Positions 1 through 10,213 of a DNA stretch of 64,000 nucleotides are shown in pieces (the stretch's first letter is position 1; the number at the start of each line of letters is the position of its first letter). The position numbers were made by a program, and so were the translations under genes. Location: assembly GCA_003344405.1 (NCBI GenBank), contig NOWV01000268.1, positions 1-64,000 on the forward strand, given 5' to 3'. Source of the DNA: Trichoplax sp. H2 (Eukaryota > Placozoa > Uniplacotomia > Trichoplacea). The notes beneath the pieces are model-generated. The model ran no database searches and was not told where the DNA came from. It saw nothing but the letters and a program-made list of their open reading frames with translations.

Positions 1-689
1 TGGTAATTGACCATTGCAATGAACAGCATACCAAGTGTTCATTTCAGCTAAACGATTGGCTTCTAAAATGGGATACATTTAGACTGGTTAGACGATCGAT
101 TGGTATCAATAAATAAATTAATGATTGTCACCGCCAAGCGGGTGATTATTAATTTGAAAACTTAATTGACTGTAACGCGATCTCCAGTTAGCTAGCAACA
201 CGCATTCGTTAAACTGTTGTACTGTACAGTGGTACAGTATAGCACAATCGACGTTCGGTGTAACAGTCTTGTCCATACTGTTGAGTAAGGGGGGGGGGGC
301 AAGATAGGATGATAGAATTTGATATTCTCCCTTTCGATTACTCTACAGTACAGTACTGTACTATACAGTACAAAGCATCGAGGAGACCATGACTCACTTT
401 TCCATTACCTCTACAGTAGAGTATACTGTACACTGCATTAGTGACTGTACAAGGGTGTAGAAATTCGATCTAGATTTAAAAAAAACAGATAAAATGATCA
501 AAACTTGGTCGATTCTATTTAAATTTAGTATGAATCGATACCATTAAGCAGATATACAGTTTTATGGGTTTTATTCGAAAATAAATCATAAAAATATTCA
601 CTGACTTATCTAGAAAGAAATTCTACACCATGTACAGTAGTGCTGCATTTGTCGAATACTGTACAATAGAACGCTTTCTCTTCCAGCAT
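1..689. other. Intergenic, palindromic TGTACTGTACA-type tracts
   Basis: No gene is seen. Short self-complementary runs of the CTGTACTGTACAG type occur near 218-240, 345-372 and 415-445, and a run of ten G lies near 289-298. The same tracts recur at several other intergenic places in the window. Confidence 0.6.
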
Positions 690-1555
690 TTCTGTTCAGT
701 AGTTCCTCTACTGCTGCATTTGTCTATATTATGATTTTTATTATGGAGGAGGCCATGACTACTTTTCCATTACCTCTACAGTATACACTAGTTCCTCTAC
801 TGTTGCATTTGTCTATATTATTATGGAGGAGGCCATGACTACTTTTCCATTACCTCTACAGTATACATTAGTTCCTCTACTGTTGCATTTGTCTATATTA
901 TTATGGAGGAGGCCATGACTACTTTTCCATTACTTCTACAGTATACATTAGTTCCTCTACTGCTGCATTTGTCTATATTATTATGGAGGAGGCCATGACT
1001 ACTTTTCCATTACCTCTACAGTATACATTTGTTCCTCTACTGTTGCATTTGTCTATATTATTATGGAGGAGGCCATGACTACTTTTCCATTACCTCTACA
1101 GTATACATTTGTTCCTCTACTGCTGCATTTGTCTATATTATTATTATTATCGAGGAGGCTACGGCTACTTTTCCATTACCTCTACTGCTGCATTTGTCTA
1201 TATTATTATTATCGAGGAGGCCATGTCTACCTTTCCATTACCTCTACAGTATACAGTAATGACTTTACTGCAGCATTTATCTATATTATTATGATTATGG
1301 AGGAGGCCAAGACTACTTTTCCATTACTTCTACAGTATACAGTAGTTCCTCCACTGCTGCATTTGTCTATGTTATTCTTGAGGAGGCCATGTCTACTTTT
1401 CCTTTACCTCTACAGTACTGTATACAGTAGTGATTCTACTGCTGCATTTGTCTATAGTATTATAATTATTCTTAAGGAGGCCACGACTACTTTTCCGTTA
1501 CCTCTATAGTATACAGTAGTTACTCTAGTGCTGGCTGCATTTGTCTATATTCGTG
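690..1555. repeat. 80-bp minisatellite, about 10-11 copies
   Basis: A unit containing TTCCTCTACTGCTGCATTTG, then TATTATTATGGAGGAGGCC and a TTTTCCATTACCTCTACAG block repeats head to tail. The GTATACA landmark falls at 781, 861, 941, 1021 and 1101, an exact 80-bp period. Copies after 1140 vary in length by gain or loss of TAT triplets. A long open frame across the array (1063-1509) only reflects the lack of stops in one phase of the unit, so I do not call it a gene. Confidence 0.95.
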
Positions 1556-2343
1556 GAATACAGCAGAACGCTTTTTCTTGATGTTGAGCCATCTTCAGGG
1601 ACTGCTCCCTGCCTATTGGAGGTCTTTTGTTAGTTTTATTTATGCCTCGAGCAAGGACTATCTAACAAAAGAGACTGTACTGTATACTAGTACAGTATTC
1701 AACAGTCGATCATAGTGACTACATAAGAAGTCATGAGCGAAAAATATGTGCCTAAGAATTGCAAAGAGACACAAGGTAAGTGTAACAAGGCTTGATCATC
1801 TGGGGCTGATGACATTTTGCCGTCTACAGTACAGTACTATATGCTGTATTCGTGTACTGTACTATAGCGCAGGATTAACTTGGGTGGCAGTGCTAAGGAA
1901 AATAAGCTGTGTAGGCTAAATCAGGCCCAAAGACATCCTCCTGCCTGTACATATCGATTTTCAACATGAGTGTTAGCAATTAGCAATTTTCGACGCCATC
2001 TTGCCATCGAAGTGAATTCGCTATACTAGTGTGTAGTGTGTCGTGTCCAGTCCTGGATAAAAATCATTCGACCGTACTGTAAAGCGTCTTCTTTACAATA
2101 GACTGATACTCAATTTGTCTAATTTGGTGTTGAAATTGTGTTTTCACATAATTTCAATCGTCGGTCATTTTTGATGAGACACCCTGTACAACTATACAGC
2201 ATTGTCGCGAACAGGAGACTGTATGACGGATAGTTGCCGCGATGGAACCTTAACTCAAAACGAAATTCAAGAATGATTTATCATGCCAAAGAGCTTTCTT
2301 GACGCAACAATGATTTGCTAGTGACGGGTTTAACCTTGCAGTG
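1556..2343. other. Intergenic, no gene seen
   Basis: Nothing coding is recognised. An 11-bp inverted repeat (TCTTTTGTTAG with CTAACAAAAGA) lies at about 1624-1671, followed by a TGTACTGTATACTAGTACAGTA tract. Confidence 0.5.
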
Positions 2344-2935
2344 ATCCTGTTCTGGATTCAATAGTACCGTCAACTACTGTCAGTATGAGTACTTTGTACT
2401 GTACAGGGTGGAAAGTGCAGGTCAACCGTCAACCAGTCAATGATTGACTGACTGGTTGACGGTTGACGTCGTTTGTGGTACAGTTCTTCAATCCAGATCC
2501 TGTTCTGATTCGATAGTACCGTCAACTACTATCAGTATGAGTACTTGTACTGTACACTGCACAGGGTAGAAAGTGCAGGTCATCCAGTCAGTCATGACGG
2601 TTGACATTGTTTGTGGTGCGTGTTCTTCTGATTCGATAGTACCGTCAACTACTGTCAGTATGAGTACTTTGTACTGTACACTGTACAGGGTGGAAAGTGC
2701 AGGTCAACCGTCAACCAGTCAATGACTGACTGACTGGTTGACGGTTGACGTCGTTTGTGGTACAGTTCTTCACTCCAGATCCTGTTCTGATTCGATAATA
2801 CTGTACAGTCAACTACAGTACTGTACTGTCAGTATGAGTACTTTGTACTGAGTAGAAAGTGCCGGTCAACCAGTCAGTCGTTGACGGTTAAGGTCGTTTG
2901 TGGTACAGTTGTTCACTCCAGTACAGTACTAGTAG
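2344..2935. repeat. 150-bp tandem repeat with internal palindrome, 4 copies
   Basis: Four head-to-tail copies begin at about 2344, 2495, 2620 and 2778. They share a GATCCTGTTCTG start, a GATAGTACCGTCAACTACTG block, a GTATGAGTACTTTGTACTG block and a GTTGACG-TCGTTTGTGGTACAG end. Copies 1 and 3 carry a near-perfect palindrome of about 47 bp (2421-2467 and 2703-2749) made of GTCAACCGTCAACCAGTCA and its complement. Copies 2 and 4 have lost most of the left arm. Confidence 0.9.
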
Positions 2936-3070
2936 TGTACTGTACAGTGTACAGTGTACAGTACCCCGATTCAGTGTTCACTGTAAATATACGGTACAGT
3001 ACCGTAGTGTACGGGACTGTAGTACTCGGCGCATACTGTACAGTACAGTACAGTACGGTACTGGACAGCT
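2936..3070. repeat. Self-complementary GTACAGTAC tract
   Basis: Dense TACAGTACAG/TGTACTGTACA repeats. The overlapping short open frames on both strands here are products of this low-complexity sequence and are not called as genes. Confidence 0.8.
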
Positions 3071-4657
3071 CACCGCGCTGGAGTAGGCTTTTACGGTAAT
3101 CGCTTATCATTGCCATAGTAAAGTCAGTCAGTCAGTCATTCCGTGGTTACCATAGTTTCTCCTTTCAAATTCAAATCTCCAAGACAAGTTGCGACTCGGA
3201 CTGATTTAGTGCAAAAAGAAACAACTTTCCCTTGATTGCATAACACGACTGACTGCATCAAGAATCCCAAGAATATTCAGCCACCAAATTGGCATTTTAT
3301 CGCTACCGCCCAAATTACACCATCACGGTAAGTTTTACCTCTGCCATCTTGATATTGTATCCATGATGATGCCGATTGGCAATGTCATACAGTACAATCA
3401 TCGACATGCCGAATTGGATGGGCGCCGGCAAATGGGTAGTAACCGTTCGCTGGGTTGAAAAATACGCCATCCCGGCATGGATCCTATTTTGTACTACCGC
3501 AATAGAGTATCATTGAAATGATGACAGAACTCTAATGGACACTACCTGATACGCTATGGCTGTATAACTCTACTTTATCCTTGCCAGCCAAACAATCAAC
3601 AATGAAATATTCCTTTATCAAGTAGTCTATCATCATCGAGTTGTTACCATCATCAGTAAGAAAGTAAAGTCAACTGAGCAATGAATCCAATGGGTTGGTT
3701 AGTTATCCATGCCCCAAAATCGATCATCCTGTCAGGTGAACTGAAGGAGAAGAGTACTGTACCCACACACAATTGCGTGTCAGTGATTTACTATACAAGT
3801 TGGTTTCTTGATGACAAAGTAGAGTATCCACTATCCTACAGAATGGCAACAGCCCATGGAATCACTTCCCTTCCATCCATTGCAAATGATAGACTTTATC
3901 GACGTATTTACTCTTGTACTAACGACAATCAAAGCCAACTGTTTTCTACTTTCATTCACAAGACCTACAGTTCGTATATCTACGCAAGTTAATAACAATC
4001 TAGTTTCCTGATTGCTTGTCTTTGTGGCTTTCGGTTTCAATGACAGCCTTTGATTCTACGTCTGTTTCATTACCAATGTCATACATTGACTTGAAAAGAA
4101 AATACTATATTTTTTTTTAATACGCGTAGTAGATAACCATGAACTAAATTCCAAATTTCTTTCCTTCCTTCCTTTTCCAAATACTTGAAATTCTCAACGT
4201 ATTACATTCGTTATCTTCGTCAATTTAGTAGCCACATTAAAGTTGACAGACTTTACTACTTTCACTAACTACAATGATGATAAATCAAAATCGATAAGTC
4301 ATCATGAGAAATTATTTATGATAGGATCATAATAATTGCCCCTTGGTAGCAAATTGCATGATAAATAAATAAAATAATAGTTACGGTATGCATACATTAT
4401 CAACAGATTGAAAACTTATACTGCACAAGTGATTGATTACTTTTACATAGCTACTATACCAATAAAGTAAATTTGCTGATTTACTCTACATCAATTTTTC
4501 TTCTCTCACAGCATTTCATACCCTCTCCAATATCCATCTATTTCTATCAAATGCGTAGCAAACTTGGCGGAAACACTGGCTATCCTACCAGACCGTATTA
4601 ATTTATAGATCTAATGTAAAAAGTGGCTAGTGCCTCTATAATTTTACCATTAATTAG
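3071..4657. other. Intergenic upstream of RNF4-like gene
   Basis: No gene is recognised. An open frame at 3681-3992 (103 codons) has no family signature and no good splice sites, so I treat it as chance. The stretch must hold the promoter of the RING gene starting at 4658, but no specific element can be identified. Confidence 0.4.
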
Positions 4658-5812
4658 ATGCAAGCCATTCGCTATTCTGGCATGTCGAAACGTCGACGTA
4701 TCGTAACTCATGAAGTAAGCCCGATCAATTTGGACTGTGCCGAAGGTACACGTATAGCCATTTTAATTCCAATAAATAAAGTAAAACCCAACTAATTAGT
4801 AACTATGAATAAGAGTATAGATTATTTCACTGTTTAGCCTATCAAAGTTTCTTTCAAAATCAATAATGAATGGATTCATTTTGACAACATATTGTAAATT
4901 GCAATAGTTGGGAACAGTAATCAACCAATTATTGACCTAACCAAAAGCGATACTCCGATCAAAGCATCACGTAAAAGGGCAAGGATAAGAGATCGTGAAC
5001 CTGGACAAGAGCATACAGAACGAGATCACTCCATTATTATTATTAGCGATACAGAAGAAGATACTAATGTAATTAATACCTCAGAAAGAACGAATCGTAC
5101 TAGCAGGTAATCACACTCTTATCTACAGTGCGGAACGTAGTCACAGCTACTAGCATAGATGTTACCAACATTGTTGTAGTAGCCTTCTAATAATACAGAA
5201 CGAATTCAATTAAAGTCAATAGTAACTGCTAACAACTAGCATCAGTTCTACTATATCGAAACCTACCTGATGCAGTTAATGTAACGCCTAATCTAAAAAA
5301 ATACACAATAAAACATACCACTATTATCCTATTTTATATAGTAAACTAACTTCAGTCAATCAACATTGGTCTTCACCTTCATCACAACCATTAAATAGTG
5401 TCAATGACAATACCTCGCCCTCACCAGTTATCGAATGTCCAATATGTAAAGAAAGCTATAGCCAGGTTGGTAGCTAGACAAATTTTGCTACTACGAAAGT
5501 AATTACATTGCTGTTCTGTTGGTCGAGTGATAATTTATTACTATTTCATATTGATAACGCTACCTTGTTACTGCTTCCAATCAATGAAATAATTCACTCG
5601 TATCCTGCATGCTACCAATAGGTTACGCTGCTACATCATAAATTTAAACTCTTTCCTTTCCTTAGATCAAGAAAACACGTACGCTACAATCGACTGTATG
5701 TGGCCATATATTTTGTAGTTCTTGCCTAAAGATCGCTCTTAAACGTAAAAATGAATGTCCTATCTGTCGTAAAAAAGTATTAGCCAAAAATGTCCATGAT
5801 GTCTATATTTGA
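4658..5812 (+). CDS. RNF4: RNF4-type SUMO-targeted RING ubiquitin ligase
   Basis: Exons 4658-4745, 4908-5106, 5342-5465 and 5666-5812 join in phase with GT/AG introns and give 185 residues, close to vertebrate RNF4 (about 190). The C-terminal RING reads CPIC, then CGHIFCSSC, then CPICR, the eight zinc ligands of a C3HC4 RING. The protein ends HDVYI, like the HPIYI end of RNF4. Upstream are two SUMO-interaction motifs: PIIDLT, and SIIII followed by SDTEED. Family knowledge: such ligases bind poly-SUMO chains through these motifs, dimerise through the RING and ubiquitylate SUMOylated nuclear proteins for the proteasome. The start is the first ATG in frame; a second ATG eight codons later (MSKRRR) is an alternative. 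The N-terminus is basic (KRRR), consistent with nuclear location. Confidence 0.9.
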
Positions 5813-7429
5813 TATTAAGATAACAACTATGCAATACATACTAAATCTGTGAAATTTGTAAGTCAAACTTAAACATACATTACTGTCCTATCTTGCAATA
5901 ATCTCTTTTTTCCATACTTTTGTATAAAGACTGTAATCATTCTTCTCAATATATATTGTATGTTACTATGTATTCTCTGTCCTTATATAAAGGATTAAAT
6001 AACAAGCTCTAAGGCAATACTTCAACGTAACTTTCTATGCAATGATTATAGTACGACATGTCCACTTTTGGAAAGTGTGCATCGTCGTTAAGACTACAAT
6101 AGATACGGAAGGAAATTTAAGTCAATTATTAATAATGGTAATGAATTAATTAATTTAATACAAGGATCTGCCATCACATTTATTGTAATGATAAATGTAC
6201 CCTGTCTACTGTATGACTGTCTGTTGAAGAATATCATAATGTCTATATAGCAATGCGCTCATTTCAAAGTATATACAGTAATATCCAATAGGATTTTTGA
6301 ATTCATAACAATTGCGATACGAGTCCAAATATGAATAAATTTGAAATGTTTCAACCTGTTTAATCATGGCTATATGATTGTGCTGTAATCGTGCTTACAG
6401 TTAACTAAATGATTTTTCACCCTGAAGCTAGTATACGTTTCCATTGATTCAATAATGACCCATAAACCACCAGCTCCTGATTGGGTTATTGTTTACAATA
6501 ATTATTAGCAACTCTGTCATTTTATTTATCGCTTGGATGAGTAAAATTGAAGTATAGAACTTTCTTAATATCCATTAATTAATATTTTACAACTAATACA
6601 CTAAACGATAGGATAACCTATAGCTCAAAACGAGTTCATTTTTCGAATATTGCTAATTAACCGTTTTTGAGATTGTTTAATGAATTTCATTTACAATCCA
6701 GATCGGTATTAGTAGTTACAAAGTTAAGAAACAAGAGAAATGTATATACTGTACATCAGAGTAGTAAATATACTAGATGTGACTGAGCTTTGAATCTTTA
6801 GGCCTACCTTTATACAAAAGTTTGTTATCCTCATACATCACGCAAAGCGTGTTAGAGTAGTTGATCAGTTACTAGTTAGTACATATCAATCCTAATACTT
6901 CATCCTATGATAAACAAAAGTGGTGAACTTGGGCTATTACTTATAATGAATTTGTTATCACATATTTAACAAAAACTGGTAACCCACAGCTTAGTACATC
7001 TAGCTTTACAGGGGCGAGTTACTTACGTCATAATATGATACCATTTAGATTCTACTCCGCTGAAGATACAATGCTAGCATACGAAATATTATTTCAAGAA
7101 TAATGTAAGCTCTGCAGACTACATTTTATTCAACTCATACCATTTCTGTCTTATAAGGTAGCTTAAGGTTAACTTTCTGAAGCCTAACTATACTAAATTT
7201 ATTATCAAGCTGAAGGCTCTGAAGTAGCAACCAATCACGCGTAAAGTTAAAAGCTGAACCTAACCCATGCTGGAGGAAAGGGTGCAAATCAAATTCGTGC
7301 TTCGTACTCGTGGTTTAAACCATGGACTACTAGAAGATTGCCATGGATTTTCTTCTGATATTCCATGTTTAAACCTACAGATTATGATATGCATGTTATA
7401 AATTATAATATCACAATTGGGCTAGATAT
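5813..7429. other. Intergenic, no gene seen
   Basis: AT-rich sequence downstream of the RING gene. No exon with convincing splice sites or protein signature was found on either strand. Confidence 0.4.
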
Positions 7430-8619
7430 GCCTTTCATGCAAAAGCGAAATATTTGAAATTATATTTTTTATAGTAAAGCACAACTACGGTAGTCTGATC
7501 TTTCATTTTATTTATAAAGAAGTCGATCGGATACAGTACTGTAACAAATTCAGATTTCCGATCGAGGAAATAACTCCTTAAATAAATGATCAATAAACGA
7601 TACTGCAATTCCGCAGAAACATCTTTCAAGTTACTTTTGGCAATCTATAACTACGGTACTACATTTTCCTATTATAAATGAAATTAGCGCTTAAATTGAC
7701 GAGATAAGATAATGGTTTTCGCAGTTAGTAGCACAAGAAAAATGGAATAGTACAGAATATAGCGTTCAAGTTACTTTTCACAATCTATAACTACTGTATT
7801 CTTCCATCATGAGTGAAATAAGCTCTTAAATCGACCACATAAGGCGATAATATTGGGTTAGAAAGCTTTCTGATATCCATCACTGACACATGAAAACCAA
7901 AAAGTTATTTTCGATAATCTATAACTTTTACAAGTGTTCTCCTACCACGAATAGAATTAGACCTTGAATTAACCAGACAAAGCAACAATTTCCAGTTTGA
8001 AAGCTTCCAGAATCAGAAAATCAAACAAGACAGCAGAATATATTTTTCCTCTAATTTCGATGATTAATCTATAACTTCTGCAGGTATTCACTAATACGAG
8101 TGAAATTAGTCCTTAAATTGACCAAGAAAAGGTAATAATTTTCACTTAGAAAGCTTCCTGATATCAAGCACTAGCATAAAAAAACTAAATAGCATAGCTG
8201 AATACATCATTCCAGTTACTTTCGAGAATCCATAGTAAATCAATTAGACAAGGCAATAATTTTCCTTTAAATCGTTTAAGAAAATCTCCTCGTATGAATC
8301 GTCCAGGCAAGAGATTAGTGTATTACTGTTTAATGAATATGCTTATAAATATCAATGAAATCGATCTTCAGCTTGATCAGACAAAGCAATACACTAATTT
8401 CCGTCGAAAATATCTTAATCTCCTAGGCAAGAGATTATTGAGCTATTGATGCAAGTATATACGTATAGTAGCCTATATATGTAAATAAAACTGATCTCTA
8501 CTGTAATTCGACTACTGTAAATAAAGCAATGGTTTCTGTCAAAGAATATCTTGATACTAATCTTTCAGACAATGGGTAAGTGAATTACTTAGTTACTGAA
8601 TATATAGTAGCTTATGTGC
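7430..8619. repeat. Degenerate tandem repeats, about 130-150 bp
   Basis: Blocks of the form AATCTATAACT ... TGAAATTAGCGCTTAAATTGACC ... ACAAGGCAATAATTTTC ... AAGCTTCCTGATATC recur near 7625, 7770, 7905, 8065 and 8215, then in a shorter form at about 8280, 8400 and 8530. Copies are strongly diverged. Related blocks occur at about 15990-16800, so the family is dispersed as well as tandem. Confidence 0.75.
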
Positions 8620-9197
8620 ATAAATGAAATCGGTTTCGAAGGTGATTAGGTAAAGCAGCAGTTTAAGTCCAGATAATGGATAAATGCACTACAGGTTACT
8701 GACTGCGAATATGAATAAATATAAGAGGAATTCACAAAAACCATGCCTACTCATGAAATGATTACAAAATAGTACCTGTCTATAAGATGATAAAGCAAAT
8801 ATAATATTGATCGTGAAGACAAGGCAATGGACTGCCTTAATTGTACCTTGGGTCGACATTAAATCTTGGTATTTCCTGTTGTCATGTAGCGATTAGATAG
8901 CCTTTACATATCTATTGTACTGTAGATTGATTGCATAAGATTATAGTAGTATAAGCAACATCTAGTAGAAGGTATTCTGTATTAATTCTCTGAACCTGTA
9001 TTGGTATTTCCTATTTCATTGTTGTAAGAGAGTAATTTAACATAATCTATATCTTTATCGTCGCTGAATTATATATAATTATATAAGCGTACAAGCGTCA
9101 AGAACAGAAGCATGTGGAAATGAAGAGGATTTTCTCGTTAAATTAGTTATCACTGTTTCAGTGAAAGTGACTGATTGAGAATATGCACTGATAAAAG
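8620..9197. repeat. Duplicated segment, copy 1 (abuts N gap)
   Basis: This 578-bp segment is nearly identical to 9218-9725. It ends at the last base before the run of N. Relative to copy 2 it has about 70 extra bases, starting near 8758. Confidence 0.95.
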
Positions 9198-9217
9198 NNN
9201 NNNNNNNNNNNNNNNNN
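9198..9217. other. Assembly gap (20 N)
   Basis: Twenty consecutive N between the two copies of the duplicated segment. Confidence 1.
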
Positions 9218-9725
9218 ATAAATGAAATCGGTTTCGAAGGTGATTAGGTAAAGCAGCAGTTTAAGTCCAGATAATGGATAAATGCACTACAGGTTACTGA
9301 CTGCGAATATGAATAAATATTAGAGGAATTCACAAAAACCATGCCTACTCATGAAATGACTGCCTTAATTGTACCTTGGGTCGACATTAAATCTTGGTAT
9401 TTCCTGTTGTCATGTAGCGATTAGATAGCCTTTACATATCTATTGTACTGTAGATTGATTGCATAAGATTATAGTAGTATAAGCAACATCTAGTGGAAGG
9501 TATTCTGTATTAATTCTCTGAACCTGTATTGGTATTTCCTGTTTCATTGTTGTAAGAGAGTAATTTAACATAATCTATATCTTTATCGTCGCTGAATTAT
9601 ATATAACTATACAAGCGTACAAGCGTCAAGAACAGAAACATGTGGAAATGAAGAGGAATTTCTCCTTAAATCAGTTATCACTGTTTCAGTGAAAGTGACT
9701 GATTGAGAATATGCACTGATAAAAG
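9218..9725. repeat. Duplicated segment, copy 2 (abuts N gap)
   Basis: Starts at the first base after the gap with the same sequence as position 8620 and runs colinearly to the same end point (GCACTGATAAAAG). It lacks about 70 bp of copy 1 and has scattered single-base differences. The arrangement suggests two haplotype contig ends laid side by side. Confidence 0.95.
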
Positions 9726-10213
9726 CTACTAGCTTCACTACTATGACAATGAATCGACGTACACAGTTTATGTTCTCAATGTTAACTGCAGAATCTCTTA
9801 TTATATAATGACAATAATTCACATTATTTGAAAAAGTAAAAGGATTTATTAATTTTTGGGATCTGTTAAAACCGATATAACCAGGCTCGAACTTACGTAC
9901 AAAAGAAAAGACAAAGTAAGAAATAAGTTAATTGGAATAAATTGCTGATCAATTAAACAAATAAAGTGTAGCTTACTTTCGCCTCTAATCTCGTATGGTG
10001 TTGTGCAACTGCACATTATAATTGATATATAAATTAAGAGTATATTACTTAATTACTAGCACAGACTGTAAAATGTGTAAATTATTTAAATGATTTTACT
10101 TCATGTATGAATAAGTGCAGCTAAATTGATTCCAAGTAATTATTGGATAATATAAAATATCGGTTACAATTTTGTATACGAATACTTTTTCGTTACAATA
10201 GGACTAATAATTT
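9726..10213. other. Intergenic, no gene seen
   Basis: AT-rich; nothing recognised. It lies downstream of the minus-strand TPR gene. Confidence 0.4.

Noticed and set aside
1063-1509. 148-codon open frame
   Set aside because: It is the 80-bp minisatellite read through; amino-acid repeats mirror the DNA unit and change phase with each copy.
2881-3116. Overlapping open frames on both strands
   Set aside because: They are produced by TGTACTGTACA low-complexity sequence and lack any start context or motif.
3681-3992. 103-codon open frame
   Set aside because: No family signature, no splice sites that extend it, and an antisense frame of similar quality.
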